This document shows, in pieces, positions 1 through 7,950 of a DNA stretch of 10,025 nucleotides. Within the stretch, counting starts at the first letter, position 1; each line of letters starts with the position of its first letter. The stretch is from assembly GCA_002362135.1 (NCBI GenBank), contig DETO01000077.1, positions 1 through 10,025 on the forward strand, in the 5' to 3' direction. Made by a program: the position numbers and the translations under genes. Under the pieces are notes generated by a model. It was not told where the DNA came from, searched no databases, and saw nothing but the letters and a program-made list of their open reading frames with translations. This DNA comes from Ruminococcus sp. UBA3286 (lineage in GTDB: Bacteria; Bacillota; Clostridia; Oscillospirales; Ruminococcaceae).

Positions 1-15
1 AATTACGTTAGTGCG

Positions 16-48
16 TATGGGACGGAGTCCCCTGACATAATGCCGCAC
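16..48 (-). repeat. Small dispersed palindromic repeat, copy A
   Basis: Read on the minus strand, this stretch matches 8945-8977 (plus strand) at 27 of 33 positions without gaps, including GTGCGGC, TTATG, AGGGGAC and GTCCC. The core is self-complementary: GGGAC (19-23) and GTCCC (27-31) around a 3-base loop. Outer bases can add pairs: TATG (16-19) with CATA (36-39), as an alternative for G19, and GTGCG (11-15) with CGCAC (44-48). It sits about 25 bases before the ribosome binding site of the first permease gene, so it appears to lie inside a transcribed unit. It resembles REP-type intergenic repeats. That it is dispersed through the genome is inferred from only two copies. Confidence 0.65.
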
Positions 49-73
49 GAATAAAAATTTGATTTGCATGAAA

Positions 74-79
74 AGGAGG
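74..79 (+). promoter_or_regulatory. Ribosome binding site supporting a TTG start
   Basis: A perfect AGGAGG lies 7 bases before the TTG at 87-89. There is no ATG at a suitable distance in this frame, so the site fixes TTG as the start of the first permease. Confidence 0.8.
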
Positions 80-86
80 CGTAACG

Positions 87-965
87 TTGTCTAAGGTAAA
101 TACGGCGAGGCTGAAAGCTTCTAACAGACAGGCAGGCAGAAAAACAGGCGGAACTATAGCCGTTTTTCTCTTTCTTCTGCTTACGGGGATATTCATGGTA
201 ATGCCCATATATCTTACGCTCGTTATGTCAATAAAACCTGTCGAGGAACTTTTTGTATTCCCTCCGAAACTTTATGCCGTAAGACCTACTCTTGACAATT
301 TCCGCGATATGTTTGATTCACTCAACAGCAGCCGCGTGCCTTTTTCGAGATATGTTTTCAACAGCTTATCCGTGACCGTCACGGTAACTGTACTGCAATG
401 CATATTTTCGTCCATGGCGGCATTCGTACTGGCAAAATGCAGATTCCCCGGCAGCAAGATGATAAACGGGATAATAGTCGCGGCTCTTTTATATCAAAGC
501 AACGTAATATACATCATGCAGTATATCGTTATGGCTAAACTCGGCATTATCGATAAACCGCTTGCATTGATACTGCCGTCGATAGCGTCGCCAATGGGAG
601 TGTTTCTCATGCGGCAGGCGATAAGTCAGATCCCCGATTCCATGATAGAAGCCGCAAAAGTCGACGGGGCAGGCTTGATGAGGATATGCTGGCAGATCGT
701 TATGCCAAACCAGAAGCCTGCGCTTATGACGCTTATTATATTTGCATTTCAGGCGGCATGGAATATTCCGGCAGGTTCGCTGATATTTCAGGAGCAGTAC
801 AAAACGCTTCCCACGGTAGCTGAACAGGCTGCGGCTTCAGGAATCGCAAAAGCAGGCGTTGCAATGGCGACCGCCGTATTCATGCTTGTGCCGCCCATAG
901 TTGTATTCATGCTTGCTCAGCGGCAGGTCATCGAGACTATGGCGCATTCGGGAATAAAGGAATGA
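87..965 (+). CDS. Carbohydrate ABC transporter permease, MalG/UgpE type
   Basis: This 292-residue protein is one of the two membrane subunits of a binding-protein-dependent sugar importer. A first membrane helix (about residues 23-48) follows a basic N-terminus. Further helices lie at about 92-115, 125-150, 155-178, 212-228 and 258-278. The cytoplasmic EAA loop, which docks on the ATPase, is clear at 188-207: EAA, then DGAG, ending in IVMP. Length and layout fit the family that ends in a short tail after the last helix. The start is TTG with a perfect ribosome binding site. The stop is close-packed with the next gene, indicating an operon. Its expected MalF-type partner is not in the window and probably lies just upstream. 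The substrate cannot be told from the sequence; oligosaccharide is the family expectation. Confidence 0.93.
   Translation: MSKVNTARLKASNRQAGRKTGGTIAVFLFLLLTGIFMVMPIYLTLVMSIKPVEELFVFPPKLYAVRPTLDNFRDMFDSLNSSRVPFSRYVFNSLSVTVTVTVLQCIFSSMAAFVLAKCRFPGSKMINGIIVAALLYQSNVIYIMQYIVMAKLGIIDKPLALILPSIASPMGVFLMRQAISQIPDSMIEAAKVDGAGLMRICWQIVMPNQKPALMTLIIFAFQAAWNIPAGSLIFQEQYKTLPTVAEQAAASGIAKAGVAMATAVFMLVPPIVVFMLAQRQVIETMAHSGIKE
956..961 (+). promoter_or_regulatory. Ribosome binding site that decides the start of the NHL protein
   Basis: AAAGGA ends directly before an ATG at 962, which is too close for it to serve that codon. It is 9 bases before the in-frame ATG at 971. The second ATG is therefore the better start, and the encoded N-terminus becomes MIKK, a normal signal-peptide n-region. 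Confidence 0.6.
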
Positions 966-970
966 CGCTT

Positions 971-2440
971 ATGATCAAAAAAATAATTGCGGCGTATATC
1001 TCGGCGGCGTGCATAATGAGCGGAATGCTCGCGGTTACTGCATATGCCGAACCCTACGAGGTCTATAATTACGACCGCTGGAACGATCCCATACCCTCTC
1101 AGGCAGGCTATACTGCGGAGCGGAGCGTTTCGGGAAACAATCTGGGAGCAGGGAAGATGAACAGCCCTTCGGATATTTTTTATGGTGCGGACGGCTTGTT
1201 TTATATCGTAGATTCGGGAAATAACAGGATAATCGCCGTAGATGAAAATTTCACAAAAGCCGTAAAGATATACGACAGCTTTATAATGCCCGACGGCTCG
1301 GAAACTTCGCTGAAAACTCCTATGGGAATCTTCATATCGGCTGACAATAATATGTATATCGCGGACAGCGAGAATTCACGGGTGCTTGTGAGCGATACCG
1401 ACGGCAATATTATAAAAGAAATAACAAAGCCTGAATCGGAAATTTTCGATCAGAAGCGCACTTTTACGCCGCTGCGCGTTATCGCGGACAAGGCGGGGAA
1501 CGTTTACGTTGTACTCAACAATATAACCACGGGAGTGGCGATGTTCGCGCCCGATGGCGAATTCATGGGATTTTACGGCGCAAACAGAGTTCAGCCTACT
1601 TCGGAGATAATTTCCGATCATCTTGCAGGTCTTTTTATGTCCGAGGAAAAGCGGGCAAGGCGCGTCAGGAACGTTCCGTCGGGCGTTACAAGCTTTGATA
1701 TCGACGGCGATTTCATATTTACCTGCACTTCGTCGTCAACCCAGACTACGGATACAGTTAAAAAACTGAACGCGGCAGGAAATAATATTTTCGCCAATAT
1801 GGAGCTGAATTTCGGCGATTACACGCCCGTATACGACACAACGCGAAACAAGCTGCTCGCTCCGTCGATAGTGGATATCGATATCGCGGAGGACGGCAAT
1901 ATAAACTGCCTTGATTTTACGACGGGGCGGATATTTCAGTACGACGAGGACTGCAATCTGCTTTTTATTACAGGTACTATTGCAAAACAGGTCGGCGGAT
2001 TCGATCACGCGGCGGCTCTTGAATCTCACGGCGATAAGCTTTATGTGGCGGATTCCATGAAAAACACGGTGACGATATTCACGGAAACGGATTTCGGCGC
2101 GGTCGTTCATAAGGCTTCCGCGCTTCATAATGGTGGCTATTATGACGAGGCTCTTGAACCGTGGCGTGAAGTTCTGCGCCGCGACGGTAATTACAGGCGC
2201 GCTAATCTCGGAGTTGCGCTTGCATTGCTGCGTCAGGGCGATTATCAGGGCGCGATGAAATATGCCAAGCTTGCCAATGCAGGCAGCGTGTACGATAAGG
2301 CTTTCGAGGGCTATCGCATGGAGCTTATACGTGAAAATTTCGGGACTTTTGTATTAGCGGCGGCGATAATTGCGGCAGCGGCGGCGATAATTCGCAGGAA
2401 ACTGAAAAAACAAGGAGATTCCCGATCTAAAAAATATTAG
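971..2440 (+). CDS. Exported NHL-repeat/TPR protein with C-terminal membrane anchor
   Basis: Numbering is from the ATG at 971 (489 residues); an ATG at 962 would add three. Residues 1-26 form a signal peptide ending TAYA, probably cleaved before EPYEV. NHL-type blade motifs are visible at about 78-91 (YIVDSGNNRIIAVD), 128-142 (MYIADSENSRVLVSD) and 357-371 (LYVADSMKNTVTIFT), so residues 50-370 probably form a beta-propeller. A helical TPR-like stretch follows (378-447, with GGYYDEALEPWREVLRRD and a second repeat around QGDYQGAMKYAKLA). A single membrane helix (about 459-474) and a basic tail close the protein. The propeller should thus face outward on a membrane stalk. NHL propellers usually bind ligands or proteins and no catalytic motif is seen. 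A role as scaffold or sensor for the transporter and the DUF5696 protein is inference from the operon. Confidence 0.85.
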   Translation: MIKKIIAAYISAACIMSGMLAVTAYAEPYEVYNYDRWNDPIPSQAGYTAERSVSGNNLGAGKMNSPSDIFYGADGLFYIVDSGNNRIIAVDENFTKAVKIYDSFIMPDGSETSLKTPMGIFISADNNMYIADSENSRVLVSDTDGNIIKEITKPESEIFDQKRTFTPLRVIADKAGNVYVVLNNITTGVAMFAPDGEFMGFYGANRVQPTSEIISDHLAGLFMSEEKRARRVRNVPSGVTSFDIDGDFIFTCTSSSTQTTDTVKKLNAAGNNIFANMELNFGDYTPVYDTTRNKLLAPSIVDIDIAEDGNINCLDFTTGRIFQYDEDCNLLFITGTIAKQVGGFDHAAALESHGDKLYVADSMKNTVTIFTETDFGAVVHKASALHNGGYYDEALEPWREVLRRDGNYRRANLGVALALLRQGDYQGAMKYAKLANAGSVYDKAFEGYRMELIRENFGTFVLAAAIIAAAAAIIRRKLKKQGDSRSKKY

Positions 2441-2451
2441 GAGGCAATGTT

Positions 2452-3531
2452 ATGGGCTTATTCCTTTCAAATCTTCATATAAAGAAGAATAGTAACGTAT
2501 CTGTCAGTAAATTGAAAGCATTTCTTTTGACTGATATGATCTCAAAAGGTTATACACAGGTTGATGATTCTGAGAATGCTGAGATCATAGCTGCAATTTA
2601 TGCTCCCGAAAATAGCGAGTGGATATCAGTATCCTCTGATTGCTATAACTTCAATGATGATCATGATACCAAAATTGTGGCTGAACCGATCTCCGAAAAG
2701 TTTGAAACAGATGTAATAGCGATGTCTTGTATGGACAGCGACTATGCTTTCATGCATCTTATCAATCATTCTGAAAAAACAGACGGCTGGGTAAACAGCG
2801 GCTCTCCTTACGAAGGTATGAAACTTCCGCGCCGCACAAGCGCCTCAAGATGGAAAAACATTGTAAGTGACTTTGACAAATTCAAGGAGATAATAAAGGA
2901 AGACAATATATTTGCAGAAGATGTATTTTTTGGTACTGCCGAACTTTTGAATATGGATAAAGATCAATGTGTATTTGAAGCTGACAGAACAGAAGAACTT
3001 GACGATAACTGCCTTATCAAGCTGTATTTTTCTCTCCCGGCAGGTACGAAAAAGGCTCTTCCAAAGCTTCATATTGATCTGTATGATCTTTGCCCTTGTA
3101 AAGCTAATGTGAACTCCGTTGTGTTTGTAAATAATATTGGCGGTCGTTCTAAGGGAGTTGCGGTTATGTTTACAGGCGATTATATTGAGAATGACGATGT
3201 TGTAATATATGATGTCACGTTTGAAAGCGATTATGGCAGCGAAAAGCGTAAATGTGTTCCTATCACATTAGAAAAAAGAAAGAGAGCCGATGGAAAATAT
3301 GTTCTGTGGTGGGCTGACAAAAACTTTCAGATTCCTCCTGCTGTAAATCCGAATCTTCCGCTGATGAAGAGAATGAATCTGCAATTTAAAAAGCAATTTG
3401 GCGTTCGATTCTTTGTTAAGGGGAATCCTGAAAAATTTCGTGATGTTGAGGTGTATATTATACCGCTTGAAAATGTGCATGATGGATACGCTGAGGGATA
3501 CGCTCGTTGGAATGTGCAAAAGCGTCCGTAA
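2452..3531 (+). CDS. Cytosolic protein of unknown function, compositionally foreign
   Basis: I do not recognise a characterised family in this 359-residue protein. It has no signal peptide and no membrane helix. The N-terminal half (about 1-175) mixes helix and strand, with many acidic and aromatic residues and a patch at 126-140 (KLPRRTSASRWK). The C-terminal half (about 176-340) is rich in beta strands and hydrophobic-polar alternation. The start at 2452 has AGGAGG seven bases upstream, overlapping the stop of the preceding gene. Codon use differs sharply from the neighbours: reading the frame through, I find no TCG serine codon and only about two GCG alanine codons, while both are common on each side, and AT-ending codons dominate. 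It breaks up the otherwise all-envelope operon, which suggests acquisition by transfer. I have a weak memory of similar uncharacterised proteins in Ruminococcus genomes, which cannot be checked here. Confidence 0.85.
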   Translation: MGLFLSNLHIKKNSNVSVSKLKAFLLTDMISKGYTQVDDSENAEIIAAIYAPENSEWISVSSDCYNFNDDHDTKIVAEPISEKFETDVIAMSCMDSDYAFMHLINHSEKTDGWVNSGSPYEGMKLPRRTSASRWKNIVSDFDKFKEIIKEDNIFAEDVFFGTAELLNMDKDQCVFEADRTEELDDNCLIKLYFSLPAGTKKALPKLHIDLYDLCPCKANVNSVVFVNNIGGRSKGVAVMFTGDYIENDDVVIYDVTFESDYGSEKRKCVPITLEKRKRADGKYVLWWADKNFQIPPAVNPNLPLMKRMNLQFKKQFGVRFFVKGNPEKFRDVEVYIIPLENVHDGYAEGYARWNVQKRP

Positions 3532-3552
3532 ATTAAAAGGAGGAACGTCATA

Positions 3553-4182
3553 ATGACGGAACTTAAACCGCTTGAATGGCTGAAACACGCGATAACGCAC
3601 CCATTCGAGGGCTTCGAGGATATGCGCTGGAAGAAAGCCGGTTCGCTGAAAATTGCGTTTTTCATCGTGTTTTTGCTGTTTATTTCGCAGATCGCCGAAG
3701 AAAGGCTGTACGGCTTTCAGTTTTATATTTCCTATGATAAAATATTCAATATTGTGCCGTTTATCATGAAGAGCGTGGTGATTTTTGCGGCGTGGACTAT
3801 CGGAAACCGCGCTGTATGCACATTTCTCGACGGCGAGGGAACGCTGCGGAATATCTGCATTTACAGCGCGTATGCCTTTGTGCCGTATATTGCCCAGAGC
3901 TTTATAAATACGCTGCTTTCTCATATTCTCATACGCGACGAATTTGTATTTATGGAAGCGATACGTATAACGGGCGTTTGCTGGACGATAATGCTGTTGT
4001 TTTCGGCAGTAAAGGCGGTTCATCAATATTCTTTTAAGCAAACGATATTTGCCGCCATATTTACGGTTGCGGCAATGCTGATAATGCTGTTTCTTCTGGT
4101 GCTTTTCATGTCGCTGATACAGCAGATATATCTTTTCATTTCGACCGTATACATGGAAATCTCTTACAGATTGCGCTCGTAG
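3553..4182 (+). CDS. YIP1-family integral membrane protein
   Basis: This 209-residue protein has the bacterial YIP1 (Yip1/YIF1-like) layout: a short cytosolic N-terminus containing HPFEGFEDMRW (16-26), then about five membrane helices at 32-48, 66-85, 100-122, 137-155 and 165-195. The loop GEGTLRN followed by AYAFVPYI (94-113) is the most family-like stretch. Eukaryotic Yip1 proteins bind Rab GTPases; the bacterial members have no established role. An AGGAGG nine bases before the ATG supports the start. It is followed at 11 bases by the DUF5696 gene. YIP1 and DUF5696 genes beside sugar permeases recur in other Firmicutes as far as I recall, which makes a joint membrane function plausible but unproven. 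Confidence 0.83.
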   Translation: MTELKPLEWLKHAITHPFEGFEDMRWKKAGSLKIAFFIVFLLFISQIAEERLYGFQFYISYDKIFNIVPFIMKSVVIFAAWTIGNRAVCTFLDGEGTLRNICIYSAYAFVPYIAQSFINTLLSHILIRDEFVFMEAIRITGVCWTIMLLFSAVKAVHQYSFKQTIFAAIFTVAAMLIMLFLLVLFMSLIQQIYLFISTVYMEISYRLRS

Positions 4183-4186
4183 GAGG
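4181..4186 (+). promoter_or_regulatory. Ribosome binding site supporting a TTG start
   Basis: AGGAGG overlaps the last two bases of the YIP1 stop codon and lies 7 bases before the TTG at 4194. The resulting N-terminus, MKNKLK followed by a hydrophobic stretch, is a proper signal sequence, which confirms TTG as the start. Confidence 0.78.
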
Positions 4187-4193
4187 GAATATC

Positions 4194-7028
4194 TTGAAAA
4201 ACAAATTAAAATATATCGCCGTCTGCATTGCCGCAGTTTTGCTGATGTCGGCTTCCGGAAATTCCGCTGTTATGGATTCCGAGGGCGAGCGTGTCTTTAT
4301 CGCCTCTGCGGAAACAGAAGATGAAAATATAGATGAATCAGCCTTCGCCGTGACTTCCAAACTACGCGAAAGCGAGGAAACTGTTGATGCGGAATATGAG
4401 GATATTACGGAATTTTTGCAGAAAGTCGGCTCATGCGGCGAGGTCGATATTTATTATAAAGATAAGGACGTCGACGATGATATTTGGGCGAAAAACGGCG
4501 GAAAGCCTGCTAAAAAATCCGACTATACCGACGAACAGAAAGCGCTTGCCGATAAAATTGCCGATATAAAAAAGCTGGGCGACTTTGTGGCTGTCGACCC
4601 TGTTAAGAAAAAGGCTGTCGCCGAATTCAAAGACAATTCCAAGTGCGATGAGGACAGAATTTACGTCAGCGAAAATCAGCGCTATCTGCTGTATATCAAT
4701 GATGAAACCAATATTCCCATATGTATGCGTACGCTGATATCTTCGATCGACGACCCATATCTTTACCGCTCGGACGACGGCGAGGTTCTTGAGGTTATGA
4801 ACGCCGACCGCAGCAAAATTATTGCGAAATATAGCAAAAGCGTTCCGCGCGATATCAATGAAGAGGGATTTCAGGTCTATCGTACAGCCGACGATAAGGG
4901 ATTCGCATGGCTTTCCGAGGACGGAAGTCAGGTCGTCGGCACATTTCGCGAGTGCGCCGAAAATGATTCCTACATCATGCTTGCCGACGACAGATCGGGC
5001 AATATCGGCATAAAAAACAAATCCACGGGCTATATATGGTGGTCGTCGCCGCTGGGAGCGTCGCGTGATGAATCGGCAACCCCGCTTCTCATAAGCGAAC
5101 TGCGTTCGTCGAATATCCTGCGTTACGGAATCCCCGAAAAAAGCTCCAACAATAACGTTATCCGTTCTGCCGCCGATTCCGTCGTAACGGTCAGCGGCAT
5201 CGAGAACGGCATACGCGTGAATTATCGGTACGATGCGGCAGGATTTGAATATCCCGTTGAATACACGCTGGAGGAAGATCATCTTAAAGCTTCGCTGAAA
5301 ATTTCGGAGATAGCCGAAAATGATCCTGCAAACATTGCCACGGAAATAACGCTGATGGGCAGTTTCGGGGCGGCTTCCGAGGAAGAGGAGGGATATTTCG
5401 TTATCCCCGACGGCTGCGGTGCGCTGGTTCGATTCAATAACGGCAGGACTATGGATAACAACGCCTACTCCCGAAAGGTTTACGGGGACGATATAACGGC
5501 TGTTCCGACGGTTCGCGGAGCGGTTGCGGAGCAAATTTATCTGCCTGTTTACGGCATCGTCAAGAATGATAACGCCATGCTTGTGGTGGCTTCAAAGGGA
5601 GATTCAAACGCCGATTTGTCCGTGCGCGTATCGCGGCAGTCCAACAGCAGTTATAATCTCTGCAATTTCACATTCAGACTGCGCGGAACGGATACTTTTT
5701 ATATGTCTGGCAGCAGTACGGACAAATTCACGGTTTTTGAAAGCGGCGGTATAGATTCCGACGATATCGAGCTGAGATATTATCCTATTTCGGCTGAAAA
5801 TGCCGATTATTCCGACGTTGCGGAGTGTTACAGAAATTATCTGATAAACGAAAAAGGCGTTTCGCCGAAAACCGATACGGTTGAATCTTCGCTGTATATC
5901 GATATTTACGGCGGCGTTCAGAAGAAAAAGCCTGTTCTGGGCGTTCCCGTGACTATGAAAACTTCCGTTACATCTTATGAGGAGGCTGCCGAGATTCTCG
6001 CGGAACTGCGCAATAACGGCGGCGAAAATATGATAGTTTCATACCACAACTGGACTGACGACGGCATTGAGCGCAAGATAGACGCGTCGGCTGAACCGTC
6101 GGGAACTCTTGGCGGCAAACGTGGATTTTCAAAGATGAAAGAATTCATTGACGAAAATGGCTGCGAACTTTATCCCGTTTCGGACAACAGGGAGTTTTAT
6201 TCGGGAAACGGCTATAATTCGCTGAACAGCGGCTGTGTGAGAATTTCTGGGACGTATGCGCGGATAGTCAGCTATGACAGGGCGTATGGGATTCCCGACG
6301 GCTTCAAAGATAATATGTCGCTGCTGTCGCCGAGCCTTTTCAGCGAAGTATTTACCGAAGCTGCCGATAATTTTGCAGATAACGGTCTTAGCGGAATGGC
6401 TGTCAGCGAGCTTGCCGATTCCCTCTACGGCGACTACGGCAAGAAGAAAATTTCGCGCTTCGACGCCATGAAATCGGCTGAGGAATGCATGGGATATATC
6501 GCTGAAACGCTGGAAAACGGAATGCTTGTCAACTGCGCAAATGCCTACGCGATACCGTATGCGAGCCATATTGTAAACGTTCCGCTGACGTCGAGCAGAT
6601 TCGACATTTTCAACGAGGACGTGCCGTTTTATCAGATGGTCATGCACGGTCTTGTGCCGTATTCGTCAACGGCTGTGAATGCGGCTGCGAATTCGTCGGA
6701 TATGCTGCTTAAATCGGCAGTTTTCGGCAGTCAGCTTCGGTATGATATGCTTTATGCCGAGACGGATACGCTGAAAGATACCGAATACGACGTTTATTAT
6801 TATGCGAATCATGCAGAGCAGGCAGCTGCCGCGGCGGAGGAATATAAGCTGCTGAAGCCGATATACGACGATATTTCAGACAGCTTTATGACCGGCTGCG
6901 AAATCGGAAACGGCGGAAGGCTTATCACCGCGTCGTATTCAAACGGTACGGTCGTAAGCGCTGATCTCGACGAAAAAACTATCAGTTACAACGGCAGGCT
7001 GATCAGGCTTGAAAGGAGCGGCGGCTGA
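4194..7028 (+). CDS. Exported DUF5696-domain protein, glycosidase-like architecture
   Basis: This 944-residue protein starts with a signal sequence (K2-K6, hydrophobic core 7-22; cleavage perhaps after A25, uncertain). An acidic, variable region follows (about 30-240). Next comes a beta-rich part (about 245-560) with the family-typical block YFVIPDGCGALVRFNNGR. A C-terminal part (about 575-900) reads like a TIM barrel: strands ending in YHNWTDDG (617-624), YPVSDNRE (660-667), MAVSELAD (735-742) and NCANAYA (780-786), the last being the DUF5696 hallmark. The order beta-sandwich then barrel resembles glycoside hydrolases such as the GH101/GH129 group, but activity is not established. D622, D623, D664, E667, E739 and D742 are acids worth testing. 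There is no C-terminal anchor or sorting signal, so it is either released or held by an uncleaved N-terminal helix. Its stop overlaps the next permease start (TGATG), indicating translational coupling. Confidence 0.85.
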   Translation: MKNKLKYIAVCIAAVLLMSASGNSAVMDSEGERVFIASAETEDENIDESAFAVTSKLRESEETVDAEYEDITEFLQKVGSCGEVDIYYKDKDVDDDIWAKNGGKPAKKSDYTDEQKALADKIADIKKLGDFVAVDPVKKKAVAEFKDNSKCDEDRIYVSENQRYLLYINDETNIPICMRTLISSIDDPYLYRSDDGEVLEVMNADRSKIIAKYSKSVPRDINEEGFQVYRTADDKGFAWLSEDGSQVVGTFRECAENDSYIMLADDRSGNIGIKNKSTGYIWWSSPLGASRDESATPLLISELRSSNILRYGIPEKSSNNNVIRSAADSVVTVSGIENGIRVNYRYDAAGFEYPVEYTLEEDHLKASLKISEIAENDPANIATEITLMGSFGAASEEEEGYFVIPDGCGALVRFNNGRTMDNNAYSRKVYGDDITAVPTVRGAVAEQIYLPVYGIVKNDNAMLVVASKGDSNADLSVRVSRQSNSSYNLCNFTFRLRGTDTFYMSGSSTDKFTVFESGGIDSDDIELRYYPISAENADYSDVAECYRNYLINEKGVSPKTDTVESSLYIDIYGGVQKKKPVLGVPVTMKTSVTSYEEAAEILAELRNNGGENMIVSYHNWTDDGIERKIDASAEPSGTLGGKRGFSKMKEFIDENGCELYPVSDNREFYSGNGYNSLNSGCVRISGTYARIVSYDRAYGIPDGFKDNMSLLSPSLFSEVFTEAADNFADNGLSGMAVSELADSLYGDYGKKKISRFDAMKSAEECMGYIAETLENGMLVNCANAYAIPYASHIVNVPLTSSRFDIFNEDVPFYQMVMHGLVPYSSTAVNAAANSSDMLLKSAVFGSQLRYDMLYAETDTLKDTEYDVYYYANHAEQAAAAAEEYKLLKPIYDDISDSFMTGCEIGNGGRLITASYSNGTVVSADLDEKTISYNGRLIRLERSGG

Positions 7029-7936
7029 TGGCAGACAGAAAAAAATTATCCTACGCCTCGAAAAAAAGTCTGTACGGCTATGGATTTATCGGGCTGTGGC
7101 TGCTCGGAACGCTTATATTTTTCCTTATTCCGCTTGTTAAATCGCTGTGGTATTCGTTCAACGAAGTTTCGATAGATACGGGCAGCATGATAACAGAATG
7201 GGCAGGATTTGATAAATATAAGGGCGTTCTGACCGCCGACCCGTATTATACGGAATATCTCCGCGATACGCTTATCGAGACAGCTTGGAAAACTCCGATG
7301 ATACTCATATTTTCGCTGTTTATCGCGGTAATTCTCAATCAGAAATTCCGTGGCAGAGTTATCGCGCGCGCCGTATTTTTTCTGCCCGTTATAATCGCGA
7401 CAGGGCCTGTTTATAAGATAATCAGCGGCGATATGAATACCACGGGAAACGCAGGCGGCGGAATGCAGTTTTCGACTATGTTTTCAATCGATCTTATGGG
7501 CGAACTGCTGCAATTTCTGGGAATATACGGGCTAAGCGACCGCATGAGCGATATGATATCGGCGATAGCAGACAATGTTTTCAGCATAGTCTGGTCAAGC
7601 GGCATACAGATTCTTCTTTTTCTGGGCGCGCTGCAAAATATCCCTCCCTCCGCCAAAGAAGCCGCCGAACTTGAAGGCGCGACGGCTTGGGAATATTTCT
7701 GGAAAATCACGTTCCCCTACGTAAGCCCATTTATTCTTGCGAATTTTATTTTCACCGTTATAGATTCGTTCACAAGCCCGACCAATAAGGTAATGGAAAG
7801 AATTCTTGCGATGGGCAGCGATTGGAAATTCGGAGAAGCGGCGGCTATGGCTTGGATATATTTCGGAACTATTCTTGCGGCTATAGGAATGATCTCTTTT
7901 GCGGCGAGCAGATTTATTTATTATGAAACTGACTGA
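7028..7936 (+). CDS. Sugar ABC transporter permease, MalF/UgpA type
   Basis: This 302-residue inner-membrane subunit has its first helix at about 18-42, followed by FNEVSIDTGS and a periplasm-side-like segment WAGFDKYKGVLT (59-70), as usual for MalF/UgpA-type partners. Further helices lie at about 88-104, 112-130, 183-202, 234-250 and 275-297. The EAA loop at 211-230 (EAA, LEGATA, then ITFP) is intact. The start overlaps the DUF5696 stop by one base, with AAAGGAG nine bases upstream, so the two are co-translated. It pairs with the permease directly downstream to form one complete membrane channel. No ATPase is encoded in view, so a shared ATPase elsewhere is expected. Confidence 0.93.
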   Translation: MADRKKLSYASKKSLYGYGFIGLWLLGTLIFFLIPLVKSLWYSFNEVSIDTGSMITEWAGFDKYKGVLTADPYYTEYLRDTLIETAWKTPMILIFSLFIAVILNQKFRGRVIARAVFFLPVIIATGPVYKIISGDMNTTGNAGGGMQFSTMFSIDLMGELLQFLGIYGLSDRMSDMISAIADNVFSIVWSSGIQILLFLGALQNIPPSAKEAAELEGATAWEYFWKITFPYVSPFILANFIFTVIDSFTSPTNKVMERILAMGSDWKFGEAAAMAWIYFGTILAAIGMISFAASRFIYYETD

Positions 7937-7950
7937 GGAGGCGTTTTTTA

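Noticed and set aside
1736..2128. Minus-strand open frame of 130 codons inside the NHL gene
   Set aside because: It is antisense to visible NHL and TPR motifs and has no translation signal of its own.
2439..3543. Insertion-site duplication around the unknown gene
   Set aside because: Both edges contain only AGGAGG ribosome binding sites in common; no longer direct repeat or attachment-like sequence is visible.
3268..4041. Open frame of 257 codons on the minus strand across the end of the unknown gene and the YIP1 gene
   Set aside because: It overlaps two supported genes and has no ribosome binding site; its translation is rich in Arg, His and Tyr with no recognisable family.
4431..5534. Long open frame of 367 codons on the minus strand inside the DUF5696 gene
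   Set aside because: It is antisense to a gene with clear family signatures, lacks a ribosome binding site, and its translation looks like low-sense antisense sequence with no domain.
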